Positions 11,400 to 24,034 are shown, counted from the stretch's first letter. The stretch is 64,000 nucleotides of DNA from Macrobrachium rosenbergii (GCF_040412425.1 NC_089743.1:82102471-82166470), one strand, 5' to 3'. Program-made: numbers and translations. The notes: a model not told the origin generated them from the letters alone.

Positions 11400-12850
11400 T
11401 TCCTTATCAAAGTTCTAACTCATGTAGGTCTGGGTCTTCCAACTCTTCTGGTTCCCACAAGAACCCAGCTGACATTATCATGTATTAATCTCCCAAGGAC
11501 CGTGCGAAGGACATGTCCAAGCCACCTCCGTCTCCCTTTTATCATTACTCATCTGCATAAGAAACTTCCTTGATGTCGCTTATGCCATCTGACTCGTAAT
11601 ATTCTCTAAATTCCAACTCAAGAGAAACTGTACTGGATAATACTGTCTCTAGGTAATTGAAAGATGAACCCTCATTAATACTTTCTCCATCTAATGTTAG
11701 TTAATCCCTTTAGGCACACTCTGACCTCCTTACTTCTGTTTTTATTACTTTTACTTTGAGTTTCATATCTCTAGATATACAAGGCATTCTATTGAGTAAG
11801 TTTTATACAAATTGCGTGTTTTACTGAGTGAAACAGTACCATCTACATATTCTAAGTCTCCAAGACTGTAACGTCACTCAAAACTTTCTCTTCTATCTCA
11901 CACCATGTTCCCTCATTACAAAATCTATGAGATGTTAACAGCAAGGATACAAACAGTAAATCATTACAAAGGAAAAATAACATTCCTTTAAACAAATCAT
12001 TTATAACTAACTAATGTTGGTGGGTCTTGCCAAGGTTTGGAATTTCAAAGGAACAAGTTAGTTTTCCTTTATATCTCATTTAATAGACGCATTTAGAAAT
12101 TTCTTAGTTTTTATATTCAACTAGACAATACTGCTCTGTGGACGTTGTCAAATGTTTTCTCGTACTCAACAATAGCCACCATAAAGGGATTTTCAAATTC
12201 CTTATACTGCTAAACAATACCTGTTGACGCAAATATTTGATCGAAGCAACCTTTTCTATAACCAGCTTGTTTTATCTCTAAGATTTTCATCAATTTCTTT
12301 CTCCACCCTGTTGAGAAAAAGCATGCTGAATGGGTTCGTTACAATCGACATATGTACAATGTTTCCTTAGTCACCACATTTGGTCTGGTCACCTTTCTTT
12401 GGTACCTTAGCTACGACTCCCAATTCCCAATCATCAGGCTTTGTTTCCTTATTCCTTATTCTGTAAGACAGTCTAGTAAGTATACAAAGTGATTCAGTTT
12501 CGGCTAAACTATCCTTACAGTGATTCCATTATAACATGGTGTTTTCCATCTACTAAGCTGCATTATTACTCATTTCCTAATCACATTCAAGTCTTCGTCA
12601 GCTTCTGGTAAATCAGTCATATTATCCTCCACATATCTCTAATCCAGACCTCAAAAAACTGTTCCCTTCAACGTTGAAAATCCTCTTCTGATATTGTTTT
12701 TGACACATCACTCCTGAGCTGTAATCCCCCACCGCCCTTTTTATTCACCTATCGATGTTTAATTAATAATTATGAGGGCTACCATAACACTAATGCCGTT
12801 TCCTGATTGCATGCCTTTGTAAACATCATCAGCCCGTTTGACCGAATGTT
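11400..12850 (-). pseudogene. Non-LTR retrotransposon reverse transcriptase relic
   Basis: Read on the minus strand in shifting frames, this stretch keeps the order of landmarks of a non-LTR (LINE) reverse transcriptase. First come KPDDWELG and VPKKGDQTKCGD (about 12370-12450), then LFLNRVEKEIDENLRD (about 12275-12325), QAGYRKGC and DQIF (about 12230-12270), and FDNVHRA (about 12130-12152). Farther downstream are DGESINEGSSFNYLE (about 11650-11700) and RWLGHVLRTVLGR (about 11488-11526), resembling the post-RT region and the WLGHVLR block near the C terminus of many arthropod elements. The central catalytic YADD block could not be found, and the length between FDNVHRA and DGESIN is short, suggesting an internal deletion. 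Many stops and frameshifts mean it is long dead. The wording of the motifs points to an RTE- or CR1-like group; clade assignment is inference. The flanks merge into unique AT-rich DNA. Confidence 0.8.
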
Positions 12851-12927
12851 ACCCCCTTATCTCTTCTTGATCTTCCATGAATTTCAAAACCTAGACTTGA
12901 GTAATTAGTACGTTCTACTTTGCCCTC

Positions 12928-12952
12928 ATATATACATATACATACATACACG

Positions 12953-13014
<62 letters not shown>

Positions 13015-13035
13015 AATATATATATGTATATATAT

Positions 13036-13066
<31 letters not shown>

Positions 13067-13078
13067 AACATATATACA
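12928..13078. repeat. (TA)n compound microsatellite
   Basis: TA arrays with CATA, ACAA and TGTA interruptions. Confidence 0.95.
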
Positions 13079-14003
13079 CACGAGTATATATAAATGCCAG
13101 TATACAAAGCAACGTGTGTAAATGGATATATCTGATTCTAATGTTATAATTATGCGTATAGAAATTATAACTTTCATATCTGAGATGTCCAAACTAAATT
13201 CCTCAGATCAAGTTGAACTTTATCTGAAGTCACAGCACTGTTGTTGAAAACAGCAATGCAATTTTTCCCAGTCATCAACAAAACAGACGAAACATGTATT
13301 CTTAATACTGCACAAGCACTCCAAAATACACCACCGGTTCTCTGGAAGTCTACTGTACTGACTGTAAATCAAAAACAGCTTCCTATCTGCCGGGAGTCTA
13401 TTTCACAGCACCGTTCAACAAAGACACAGCAGTTTTTTAACGGAAGGCTCTGAAGTCTAATTTTAAAGTCAATTAATAAATAAAAAAAGAGTGGAATGAA
13501 AAGATTTCCTTGCACGTTCTTTCGTCATGTTTGATCGCACAAGACAGGACTAAATTAAAGACTAAATATATCGCACCGCCTTTTCCACTAGTTTCCTAAT
13601 GATGATCGAAACTTATTGTGTCTTCGGATAGGTTTACAACAGGTGTGCAAATCACTCCTGGTATTATGCATGCTTCAAGTACGTCGATTAATTCGTTACT
13701 GTTATTGCCTTACAAATCTTTGATGTGACATTATCATATAATAGTTTTAATAATCACGCAACTACAATACATCGAAAGTTGTTTTTGCTTATAATGAGAG
13801 GTCCATGTTGTAATTCAAAAGTTTACCGAAGTAAGAAGAAAATAATAAAAGTAAATGGATGAAACTATCAATAAATAACTAACCTGATCTCACCAAGGAG
13901 AATCCCAAAGGATTTAGGCTCCCTTCCTGAAAAAATCCATTGTGCTAATTTTTACATAAGCAGGGGATTAGATACCTGATGGTCATTCGTCTGTGGCCGC
14001 TTC
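13079..14003. other. Unique AT-rich DNA, no gene seen
   Basis: A 70-codon plus-strand frame at 13241-13453 shows no recognisable domain. Nothing else stands out. Confidence 0.55.
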
Positions 14004-14053
14004 GCCCAAGGGCTAGCATCCTCATCCTTAAAGATTTGCTGAGAACCTGAATG
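14004..14053. repeat. Dispersed repeat, partner of 44216-44264
   Basis: About 50 bases (CCCAAGGGCTAGCATCCTCA onward) align with 44216-44264 with a few differences, including GCTAGCA-CCTCATC and TTGCTGAG-AACC blocks. Both are in the same orientation and embedded in otherwise unlike DNA. Such short matches are usually scraps of one transposon family; the family is not identified. Confidence 0.7.
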
Positions 14054-14101
14054 TTGACAATGTGGAGCCATCTCGGAAGAGAAAAATATATAGGTAAACA
14101 A

Positions 14102-14122
14102 GCGCGCGCGCGATATATATAT
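14102..14122. repeat. (CG)5 tract fused to (AT)5
   Basis: An uninterrupted GCGCGCGCGCG run followed by ATATATATAT. Alternating CG is the classic Z-DNA-prone sequence and is rare in this AT-rich window. Confidence 0.85.
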
Positions 14123-15179
14123 CATTAGCCATAATTCCCTCCTAATTTGAGTAAAGGTTAGGAAACTGTGGCTGGATAGTGCTTAATCGTCGCCACTCAA
14201 ATGCACACCTGCGAAAGGCCATTGCATCGAGACTGCTAGAGAGGGGAATTTAAGAATATTGATAAAAAAGTGACCTTTTCGGTGTCAGGCAGCTGAATGG
14301 GGTAACTATGATGACCTAACAGCCACATATAAGGGCTTGGATAATCCAACAAACAAGCATAATTGGACGATAAGGACACTGGGTATTCCAAACTATTTTT
14401 TCTTAAGGAGAAAATTTTATGGATACCTGTATCAATCAATCGCATATTCTTCAGTAGACAACGTAAGCAACTGCGTGATATAATTATCTGGAAAATATAA
14501 ATTAGAAGTTATGCATTTATTCTTTCAAAATAATTAGAACAGTTTTTAACATTTTAGTCGACTGAAATTCAATTTTCCTTTCCATCAAACGAAACGACTA
14601 AAACCAATTAACCCCAATTCTTTCAAGGAATTCAGTGAGCAACAATTCCTCATCTCTCTTCTTTTCTTTAAGTGAATTAACCACGTAACTTTCTTTTGTT
14701 TTCTTCGGGAAAGGAAACGATTCAATTTCCTTACTCCTTAACAAGAGGTTTTGCAAGAGTCACTTCACGACACCTCACTTTATTTGTTTCGAAATGATTT
14801 GGTGTATATAATGTCATAAACAATAAATAAATGGAATCACCATGTTGGTTTGCTTATCAATACCATCGTGTAAAGTAAGTCTCTCTCCTTCGATGTTCTG
14901 TTTGCTGAAGTTTATTTAAAAGTACCTTTAGCTTGTTATATATCACTGAATAATAACAGTAATAATAATAACGAAACCACTGCTAGGACGAATTAGCAAG
15001 CTTACTAAACTTCCAAATTGTTAAACTAGACAAAACCCCTTTATAAATAAATTATAACGCACATGGATGAAAAATAAAACAATGCGAATCTTTGGACGCA
15101 AAGAGAATATTACTGAAAACTGACACGGTGAAATATAATTCAGTCCATAACTATAACTTCATAAATATGAAGTACAGGC
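14123..15179. other. Unique AT-rich DNA, no gene seen
   Basis: A 69-codon minus-strand frame at 14236-14445 is unremarkable. No motif or repeat recognised. Confidence 0.55.
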
Positions 15180-15410
15180 ATAATACATACATAAATACAT
15201 ATATACTTATTTATAAACGACATTTCTTTTAGTAGAAACATTATACATATATATCATATATATATGATAATTTATTCATACATAGCATAAATACATTTTA
15301 CGTATATACATTGTTACTTAGTTATAAACGACATTTCTTTTAGTAGAAACATTTACATTTATCTAATGTCTATATAAATACATATATACAGTTATAAACA
15401 AGGAAACTGT
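15180..15410. repeat. Short tandem repeat, 110-bp unit, two and a half copies
   Basis: The block ACTTATTTATAAACGACATT plus TCTTTTAGTAGAAACATT at 15205-15242 recurs at 15315-15352 with one base change. Each is preceded by an ATAAATACAT block. A third ATAAATACATATATACAGTTATAAAC at about 15374-15401 is a truncated unit. The first spacer contains the palindrome ATATATCATATATATATGAT. Confidence 0.88.
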
Positions 15411-15698
15411 AAAAAAATCTGAAAAGAAGACTAATTTGACAGAGGGTGGATTTAAACCGGGCTGAGACTAACTCAAATTTGACAGGAACTAATTCAATCT
15501 TCCTCTAATCCCGCCAAAACACCTTCCCCTGAATAGCCCTCTAAAAGTCAGGCTCCGGAGATTCTCTTCGGCGTAATAAAACGTCAACATTTTTAGAACC
15601 CGAATTTTATAGTCTCTTCGATTCAGCTAAGAATCTATTTTTGTGCTTATCCAGACAGAATGCGATTCTCTCCTGTGGATGGCATTACAAGATACAAC

Positions 15699-15701
<3 letters not shown>

Positions 15702-15779
<78 letters not shown>

Positions 15780-15806
15780 CTGACGGAGTACATTTAAATA
15801 ACAATA

Positions 15807-15865
<59 letters not shown>
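15702..15865. repeat. Two (GA)n arrays with a 37-base spacer
   Basis: GA arrays at 15702-15773 and 15810-15865 flank a short unique spacer. Both purine runs are on the plus strand. Confidence 0.95.
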
Positions 15866-15867
<2 letters not shown>

Positions 15868-16895
15868 CTTTTGTACAAAGTTGTAAATAGGCAGATTCTG
15901 CATCAGCTTGTGTGCAGAAACGGATTAAACGAAACCAAATATTACCACTCCAGATTTCATGCAGCCATTCAAAAAACCGATTTCCATACGTCTATAGGTC
16001 TATAAACAACCCCTTCGGGCCAGTGAAGTTGAGAGCTCAACTGTGAAAGAAAAGAAAAAAAAAGAAAGAAAGAAAAGAACGAAGCCTCCCAAGCCCTGCA
16101 CTAATGTATTCTCAGTAGCCGGGTCGTTTTGTCAGTTTTTGTCGCTCGCTTAATTGGCACAGTTCGAATCCGATACATTTTACCACTCCTGTTTCTCTGC
16201 TTTGTCATTGTCTTATTTTTATTTTTTTTGTGAGTGAAGGATACATAAACTTTGTACTCGGTTTAAGGGGCTATGGGAACGGTTGGTCTGGTAATAACGT
16301 TGATTTTAAAAAGAAAAACGACCCTAAGAGAAAATTCGCTTTACCAAAACATAAGTAAAGAATACATCTTAAAACCACAGCTTTACCATCAAGCTGCTTC
16401 GGGAGTTTATAAATGAAAAGACAGCAGGAAAGTAGTTTTTGGTAATCCTAAAAAAGGAAACGCTATAAACACCACTTAATAAAAACACCGAACTTGGTCG
16501 TCTCTTCACTCTTTCTTCCCTTACTTATCCGAGACAAATCTCCCGAACGATACGGTCCCAAGATGATTCTAAAAGGTGAATATGAGATCATGAATCCGCA
16601 AAGAACATGTCGGGTCATTGTCGTTCATGCGAGTGGAGATGCTCGAAACATGCGACCTTGGACATTCTTCTTATCTGTCTACTCTTCTCCTCTCTTCTCT
16701 TCACTCCTCATCTCTCTCTCTCTTTGCATCCTCACCATCTTTAAAAGCCCTCTTGTTTCTACCATCTCCTGCATTATATTTTGCTTCAAAATCATCTTCA
16801 TGATACTTCTATCACAGATTTCTTTTCGTATAACATGTTATGTAAGTATTCCCATCAATTCTTATTTCTATTAGGCTCTAAATCAACGTTCTCCT
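15866..16895. other. Unique DNA, no gene seen
   Basis: The 126-codon frame at 16494-16874 is the longest non-repetitive open frame in this part. It ends in a low-complexity Ser/Leu-rich half encoded by CT-rich DNA and matches nothing I recognise. 16039-16080 is an A-rich AAAGAAAG stretch. Confidence 0.5.
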
Positions 16896-17000
16896 CCACC
16901 ATCATCACCACCACCACCACCACCACCACAGTTTCCTTGCCTACTGCTGCTCCTCCTCCTCCTCCTCCTCCTTCTCCTCCTCCTCTTCCCCTCCTTCCAG
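16896..17000. repeat. (CCA)n and (CTC)n trinucleotide arrays
   Basis: CCA/ATC triplets (16896-16930), a short spacer, then CTC/TCC triplets (16949-17000). Poly-Thr, poly-Pro or poly-Arg frames here reflect the triplets only. Confidence 0.92.
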
Positions 17001-17128
17001 AAAAGCTTATTCAGGTCTAAAATCTGCAAGGTATGTGGAGGCCCGCGTGATACCTTCCCATTGGGCCATGTTAGACCAATGTTAACACCATGCAAGTCAC
17101 TATAGATTTGGATTAACTGCTAACGCAG

Positions 17129-17243
17129 GATTAAAGCTCATGTAAGAAAAACGATCGACTGGGATCATTTCGAGGCTCAATGGCCTTATAAAGACAAGGA
17201 GAAAAAGGAGACTATCGGAGAGCTCTTCTTCCCTCCAGGAGAG
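17129..17243 (+). other. Candidate internal exon (weak)
   Basis: A frame free of stops runs from 17124 to a TGA at 17454-17456 (110 codons) in a locally GC-richer patch. Within it a 115-base segment is bounded by a plausible acceptor, CTGCTAACGCAG just before 17129 (with a CTAAC branch-like motif but a poor pyrimidine tract), and a fair donor, GAG|GTAAAC at 17243/17244. The segment would encode 38 residues rich in Lys and Glu, including IDWDHFEAQWPYKDK and IGELFFPPGE. I recognise no family. Codon choice looks unlike the surrounding AT-rich noise, but one stop-free frame of this size is expected by chance somewhere in 64 kb. It could equally be the edge of an unknown transposon. Confidence 0.2.
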
Positions 17244-17605
17244 GTAAACATCGTCGCACAGAACGCTCTCCTAAAGAGAAAACGCGGTATGTTGACGGCA
17301 GTGCTGCTGCCCGCTTATGACTGGCTGGAGCCTCGCAACACACAACGCCGAAGACAAAAAGTTCGGTGCTCGATTAGTCAAGGATCGACGGTTGCTGGTG
17401 ATCGAATGTGGTTCGCGATCAGAGTTGCTCGACTGCTCGAATGGTACGTGAGATGAGGCTCAAATAATCATTCTCTTTAAACATTTAAGAAAAAAAAAAA
17501 GAAGCCTTTCAGACAATACTGTTAAGTGCTTTGCACTCGGCGTTAGGAAAAAACTGTGCCCCTCTTAACCTAAGCGTGATTATGTACCCGATAGTTAGAA
17601 TGCAC

Positions 17606-17642
17606 ATGCATACATACATACATATACATATGCACTATATAT

Positions 17643-17715
<73 letters not shown>

Positions 17716-17758
17716 ATGTACATATATATGTATGTATATATGTATATATGTACATATG

Positions 17759-17829
<71 letters not shown>
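17606..17829. repeat. Compound (CA)n and (TA)n microsatellite
   Basis: CATA steps, a CA array (about 17642-17665), then two long TA arrays separated by TATGTACATATG steps. Confidence 0.95.
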
Positions 17830-17834
<5 letters not shown>

Positions 17835-20229
17835 AAATGATTAAACATCTAAAAGTTCAAACATATAAGCATCTCAGCTGAAAATTATTGAAACATTAAG
17901 AAAGAACGTAGAGAGACAAAACTTTCTGACGTAAAATCTGTAACGATACAAGCTAAAATACTTAGCGAATGAAGAGGAATCCACGCTCAACTACCGCTAC
18001 ACACTACAGCCATAAAAAAAAAAAAAAGAATATGCGAAAACCGGTTTATGAAACTACGAGACATCACCGAAAAAAAGATAAAAAAAGAAGGAAAAACACC
18101 AACAATTGAATGTCTTAGACCTCATCGGTCTGGCCGAATAATGAAAATTTTATGATACACTGAACTCAAGGGCTTAAAGGAAAAAAAATAAATAAATAAC
18201 GAATCAAGAGCCATATCCCCTCTCTGCCTCCACAACAGAAAACAGGTTCTGATAAATATTCCGGATTCCATTTTCACGTTTGGGTCAGTTTCTCGGCGTT
18301 CAACCAAGTCTATTTTTTTTTTCGGTCTCACTTTTTTTTTCCTGAATATACCTACTCGTTTTGAGTGAGGACATTCAAACGGCTAGTCTACTAATATTAT
18401 AAATATAATGTTAAATAAGAAAAAAAAGAGATATTTACTGCATCTTCAATGGCAATAATAATTTGTATTCTTGCCACCATTCTGTGATAAAAAAAAAAAA
18501 GCGAAAGTGGTGTCATATTATCCTTCTTAATTCTTTTACTCCTGCTGGGACATCCGCATCCGAAATTAGGGAATGTCTTCTCGACTCTCTACTTCCTATA
18601 CAGCATTATTCAGTTTTAATAAAATTTTCGGAACGAATGTAACAACAACATTTCATGTCCGCTAAAGACTGTTAGATTCTTCCTCTTATCCAAACAGAAA
18701 AATGAAATATGTTTTAATGTGTATATCTTTACATACGGCATACTCTTGCAGCCAAGATCTTTTGAATTACAGTACATGTTAGTACCGAATTTTAATACAA
18801 CATTCATTGTACAAATTATATGAGAAAGTACGCGGAGAAATCTCTCTCTCTCTCCCTTTGGGGTTAGTTTGAACATGGCAGGATATCAAGTGGAACTCTT
18901 CCACTGGCATTCTGAAACCACTGATATGGAAAAAGACATTTTAAGACATCTAGGCAAGGTTCATGAAATACAGAAAGGCACAATTTATTTAGCAAAAAAA
19001 TGTGGAGAGGGAAGGGGGGGACGAGTCCTCTACAATCAAATCACTGTATTGCATCAATATATTTAGCATGGTATCTTTTTGAAATTCGCAAACCCTATTT
19101 GTATTACTGTATAAACATGTTATGACACTGTTAAAAATATACGTAACCATCCTTTCGTAAATGTACATCTATGTTTACGAAAATCCTTGGGCACTTTTTA
19201 AAACGAAATACATTTATAATGCTATTATCATTTTACTGAGAAAATGTCTTTGGAAATACTTACCAGAATTTTTTGACGGAAGAGTACATAAAGAAACCCC
19301 ATCTAGATAACGAGAACATTATTACACTGCCGGACCCTTACAAAAGCCGAATCCAACATTAGACATTTCTACAGGCAAAAAAAAAAAAAAAAAAATCATT
19401 GACCACCCTTTATCAGGACGGGATTGTTCTAGTTCTTTTGTCGTTTGATTGCTATTTTTTTTTTTTAAGTATAGGCAAGAAAATCTTTTTCTCTGAAATT
19501 ATTTCTAAAAAATACAAAATATCCTCTTTTATCCAAAACTTGCAAGATGAATACGTTATTTTTGGACGGTAAATACTCGCTGATAACGAAAGTATGAAGA
19601 GACGAAGTATTTTTGTGAAAAAAAAATATATATTTCTTTAAAAATAAACCTCCATTCTAGGAAAAATTAGGAAAAACCTTACGTAGGAAACATTAAAATT
19701 CATTTCATACTCATTGAAGCACGGTAAAAAAAATTCTGATAAGAAAGGTGGAAAATACTTAAACATAACCAATTTAAAATTAATTAGTTCATTTTTTAAT
19801 ATTTCCCCTAAGTGACCTCCAACTGTTTTAATGCTTGAAATCACTTAAACATGCGCTGAAAAAAGAGCATTAACGAGGCGCAAGGTGCAAGGTCGTTAAT
19901 AAGATTTATTATGGAATTTACCACAAAATCTCTATTAAAACGCAGTGAATGAAACAGATGAAGTTAAACATGTCGTATTTGATTATGATAGGACGCTTTC
20001 TAAGATATCAAACTAAAAAGCATACGATGAGTATGAACGAATTTAGTTTTTGTTTTAACTGAATAAAAAATCATGGGGGATTCATAATATTACCAAACTT
20101 TCCTGATAAGGGCAATTTTCACATAAAAAGGAATGATTTAACAAGGCCGCCTGAATTCTGTTGGTTGAATACTTAATTCCTGGCAAACTGACTCCCACCC
20201 CAAACCAACCCTTGTGCATACATACAAGC
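17830..20229. other. Long unique AT-rich stretch, no gene seen
   Basis: Open frames at 18122, 18616, 18869 and 19638 are 65-86 codons and show no domain. Poly(A) runs occur near 18017, 18489 and 19378. No repeat homologous to others in the window was noticed. Confidence 0.5.
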
Positions 20230-20241
20230 ATACATACATAC

Positions 20242-20330
<89 letters not shown>

Positions 20331-20350
20331 TATATATTTATATACATATA
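20230..20350. repeat. (TA)n compound microsatellite
   Basis: CATA and TATT steps around about 65 bases of perfect TA. Confidence 0.95.
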
Positions 20351-21842
20351 TGCATTGACCAATGCAGGCAACTCGATTGCATTTAACAGGAGCTTTTTGG
20401 CTACCGACGTCAATTACGCCACATCTCCTTTGGTAATCAACATCACTTCTGTTCTGCTCCAGAAATGTATATCTCTCTACTATTCTACTCTCCCATTCCA
20501 TTTACATGGCCAGACCAGTTCAACATATTATGGCCTATCTTACCAGGACTAGACAGTTAAGGGCTGATCCAAGAGACACCAATGAACACTACAGCCTTTA
20601 TGTCTTTCAATTCATTTTTCATTCTTCCTTGCCTCTCCTGGTTTAAACGTAATCTCTTCATTCTTTTAATTATTGACATCCGTAACTTTTAACAAGTATT
20701 AGAGGCATCGTACACTTCCATTCTTCCAGCATCTTACAAGGATTAACCCAAATCCTAGCGTATAAGTGTTCTCATAACTCTGGTCACGGGAACATTCTCT
20801 ACCAAATTGATGTCTTTACGAAAATATTTACTTTGATATTAACTTTTGCAAACTTAGTAAATAAGAAATAATAAGAAAATAAATATGCAAATACATACAT
20901 GAAAGGCGTGCAAAAGCTAAAATAAAAATAGATATGTAAATCACCAATAACGAAATAAGTACTCCAAGTTCAAAGAATCAAAAAATGATCGGATGAAATA
21001 CATTCATTCTTGCTAAATATTTTCCTTCAGGAAATACTTCCAACAGTCACTATCATCACTATACGTGCAGCTAATAACACATACGTAAAAGTCATAGTTC
21101 ACTATTTGTTTTAAATCTCTCACTACCGCGAAACTTCTCCCTTTTGCCTGATAATTTTCGAACAGGAATACGGGATTTATGGGCCCTAATCCAAAAACAA
21201 ATAAAGCTGCAAACACAATGAATTCCTTTCAGGAATTTCGTTAAAAAAAATTGAGGATTTACAGTCCAATGCCTACAATAAAATTTGCACACAATTAAGG
21301 ACGTTCTTCACCTTCGACCTTAAAAAATTTCAAATCAAGAATTTTTCTCCTCTCTGCCGTCTTATGTTTCTTATTTTCATATTTTTTTTTTGTGTGTGTA
21401 ATCTGTCAAGATATAGCCTACCTCGAATGAGCATAAATAAAATTCCACTCATTATACCGCCCATTCATCCGATAACACGGTCGATGGGAATTTCATCCAT
21501 CGCTAACTCAATGAGGCTTTGGTGTGGCCACTCTCACGCCAACTGACTTCGAGAAATTCTCACAGAGACAGAGATCTTTGAGATGTTATCATAGCCAAAT
21601 TATTGAGCCAAATTTCTAACCAAAGGCTTCAACATATGCTAACGATCTTCTCAACCTCTCAAAGTTCAACTAAAATCTTAGATATTATATCTGTATTGAA
21701 ATAAAATAATTAAATTCCTTTAAAAACATAACAATACTTATGAATATGCTCAGTGAAATTTACACATATATGATTAAGGACACTGGGTTGGTAACTGCAT
21801 AACAAAATACTAACTCAAAATCAGAAGGGTAACACCTTTGGA

Positions 21843-21843
<1 letters not shown>
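20351..21843. other. Unique AT-rich DNA, no gene seen
   Basis: Short open frames only (60-67 codons), none recognised. Confidence 0.5.
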
Positions 21844-21912
<69 letters not shown>

Positions 21913-22009
21913 ACTCTATATATATCTCTCTCTCCTCTCTCTCTCTCTATCTCTCTCTCTCTATCTCTCTCTCTCTCTCTCTATATATATACACACACAC
22001 ACACACAGA
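21844..22009. repeat. Compound (TA)n-(CT)n-(CA)n microsatellite
   Basis: TA array to 21908, then interrupted CT with CTAT steps to about 21983, then TA and CA. Three different dinucleotides lie side by side. Confidence 0.95.
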
Positions 22010-22205
22010 CATATCATATGTCCCCTACATCTAAACAATAAGAAGTACACTGAGATCTATACGAAATGGGTGTATTTCGCAACATATTTGTTTTGAATGG
22101 ACGCAAGAGAAGTCCCAAGGACTCGGTGCTCACAAATGGAGAAGAAAACTGTCAGAATTAACGTTTTTATCTACACTAAATTTTACTTACTACTGTACTA
22201 TTATA

Positions 22206-22296
<91 letters not shown>
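22206..22296. repeat. Adjacent (TG)n and (GA)n arrays
   Basis: TG repeat (22206-22248) passes through GAGTGTGAG into a GA array (to 22296). Confidence 0.95.
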
Positions 22297-22298
<2 letters not shown>

Positions 22299-23119
22299 TA
22301 GAGAGCTTTCAATTTTCCTTCTTAAATAAGGTCAACAGAAGAAGAAACTCACACTAGTTTATATACTGCTTGATGAATTTACTGGAGTGAATTTAAATTT
22401 CGAGGATAACACACCCGAGTTAACACAACTAAGTAATTCGTTCAAAATATATTACAAAAAAGAATAAAGAATGTGTCTATTACAATCATTTATGATATCG
22501 GTTTTAAATACCATGAGTAATTCTTAACCAATGTTGATTTTTTTTTATTAATCTGACATCAGGTACGTGTAAATTTTCATAAGTATCAGTATTATATACC
22601 TTCCCCGTAGTGCGCAGACTATACCAAGTTATTTGTAAGCATTTAAATATTAAATCTACGATAATAGAAGACAGAAGAGGAATCAGGTACAATGCATATG
22701 ACTATTACTGTGTAATTTAAAAATAACTGTTAATATAAATATAAAATTACAGTTAACTATTACTACTTAGCTAAATAGTTGGCAAGTGGGTCCAAAGACA
22801 CATCAGTGCCTTTCAGTATATAAATTTTGCTAACTTTCTACCAAAGAAGCTTAGCAGTTCAGAGATAAGTAAGAAACTCCAACTGCGCGATGAATACTGA
22901 ACAACACTGGTAGGATATTTGCGATTAAAGACAGTGGTAGTGCGTGTGAGGGGGGTCAACAAGCTGCCGATGAGCCTTTCGTGTAGTTATATAAATTAGC
23001 TGATTTGGAAGTTTCATGTACAGAGGATTTATCCCTGATTAATCAGCTAAAGAGTAAAAGTGGCAGTCCCTTCTGCTTTTTTTTTCTGCAACCAACCTTA
23101 ACATTGCAAACAGCCTATT
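22297..23119. other. Unique DNA, no gene seen
   Basis: No supported feature; one 62-codon minus-strand frame at 22504-22692 is unremarkable. Confidence 0.5.

Positions 23120-23178
<59 letters not shown>
23120..23178. repeat. (GT)n microsatellite
   Basis: Perfect GT array of about 59 bases. Confidence 0.95.
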
Positions 23179-23180
<2 letters not shown>

Positions 23181-23289
23181 TTACCAATATAACTCGTGAC
23201 GTTTTTATATTTTTAAATATTAAAAATCATAAGTAATACTGAATTCACTATAACTTAAGAATGACTTACACCACAGGGGAATCAAGGGG

Positions 23290-23395
23290 GAATTACATAT
23301 GATAAGTGCCCCTAACCAGACCAGGAATCGAACATGTGTCTTCTTTGGGTTGGCACCAAGGAGACAGTGGCCTAATCACTTAGCCAAAGGCCTAG
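23290..23395 (-). mobile_element. tRNA-derived SINE head
   Basis: On the minus strand the order is TTTGGCTAAGTGATTAGGCC (box A-like, 23371-23390), then CTCCTTGGTGCC, then TGTTCGATTCCTGG (box B-like, 23320-23333). That is the D-arm and T-arm order of a tRNA with normal spacing, so this is a Pol III promoter-bearing SINE head or tRNA pseudogene. A second box B-like block, GGTTCGACTTCTGG, lies on the plus strand at 23395-23408, just outside the head. The downstream body on the minus strand (toward 23200) is not recognised. Confidence 0.7.
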
Positions 23396-23450
23396 GTTCG
23401 ACTTCTGGCCAAGGCAGCATATATATAATTCTCTTTGGTGTAAGTTATCC

Positions 23451-23802
<352 letters not shown>

Positions 23803-24034
23803 GTTAATGCACAACAGAAGTACATTATATACAGATGTACATATTCTACTTTCGCAAGTGCTCCCTGGGCGATAAAAAGTGAATATTATGCGTGTTGACA
23901 AATAATAAAATGAAAAGTGTGAAGGGGATAAAAAAAGTATGCAGGTGACATCACCGTCTAAAGCGAAAGTAAAGGGCAAATCCAGGTGTTTGGTATTTGC
24001 CTTTGATCAACAAAAATGTCAGGTAGACGTGAGT

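Noticed and set aside
16080..16180. CAGTTCGAATCC B box-like block
   Set aside because: No box A at a suitable distance and no cloverleaf; a ten-base match is expected by chance.
16494..16874. 126-codon plus-strand frame
   Set aside because: The second half is Ser/Leu-rich low complexity from CT-rich DNA, no domain is recognisable, and there is no splice or promoter context.
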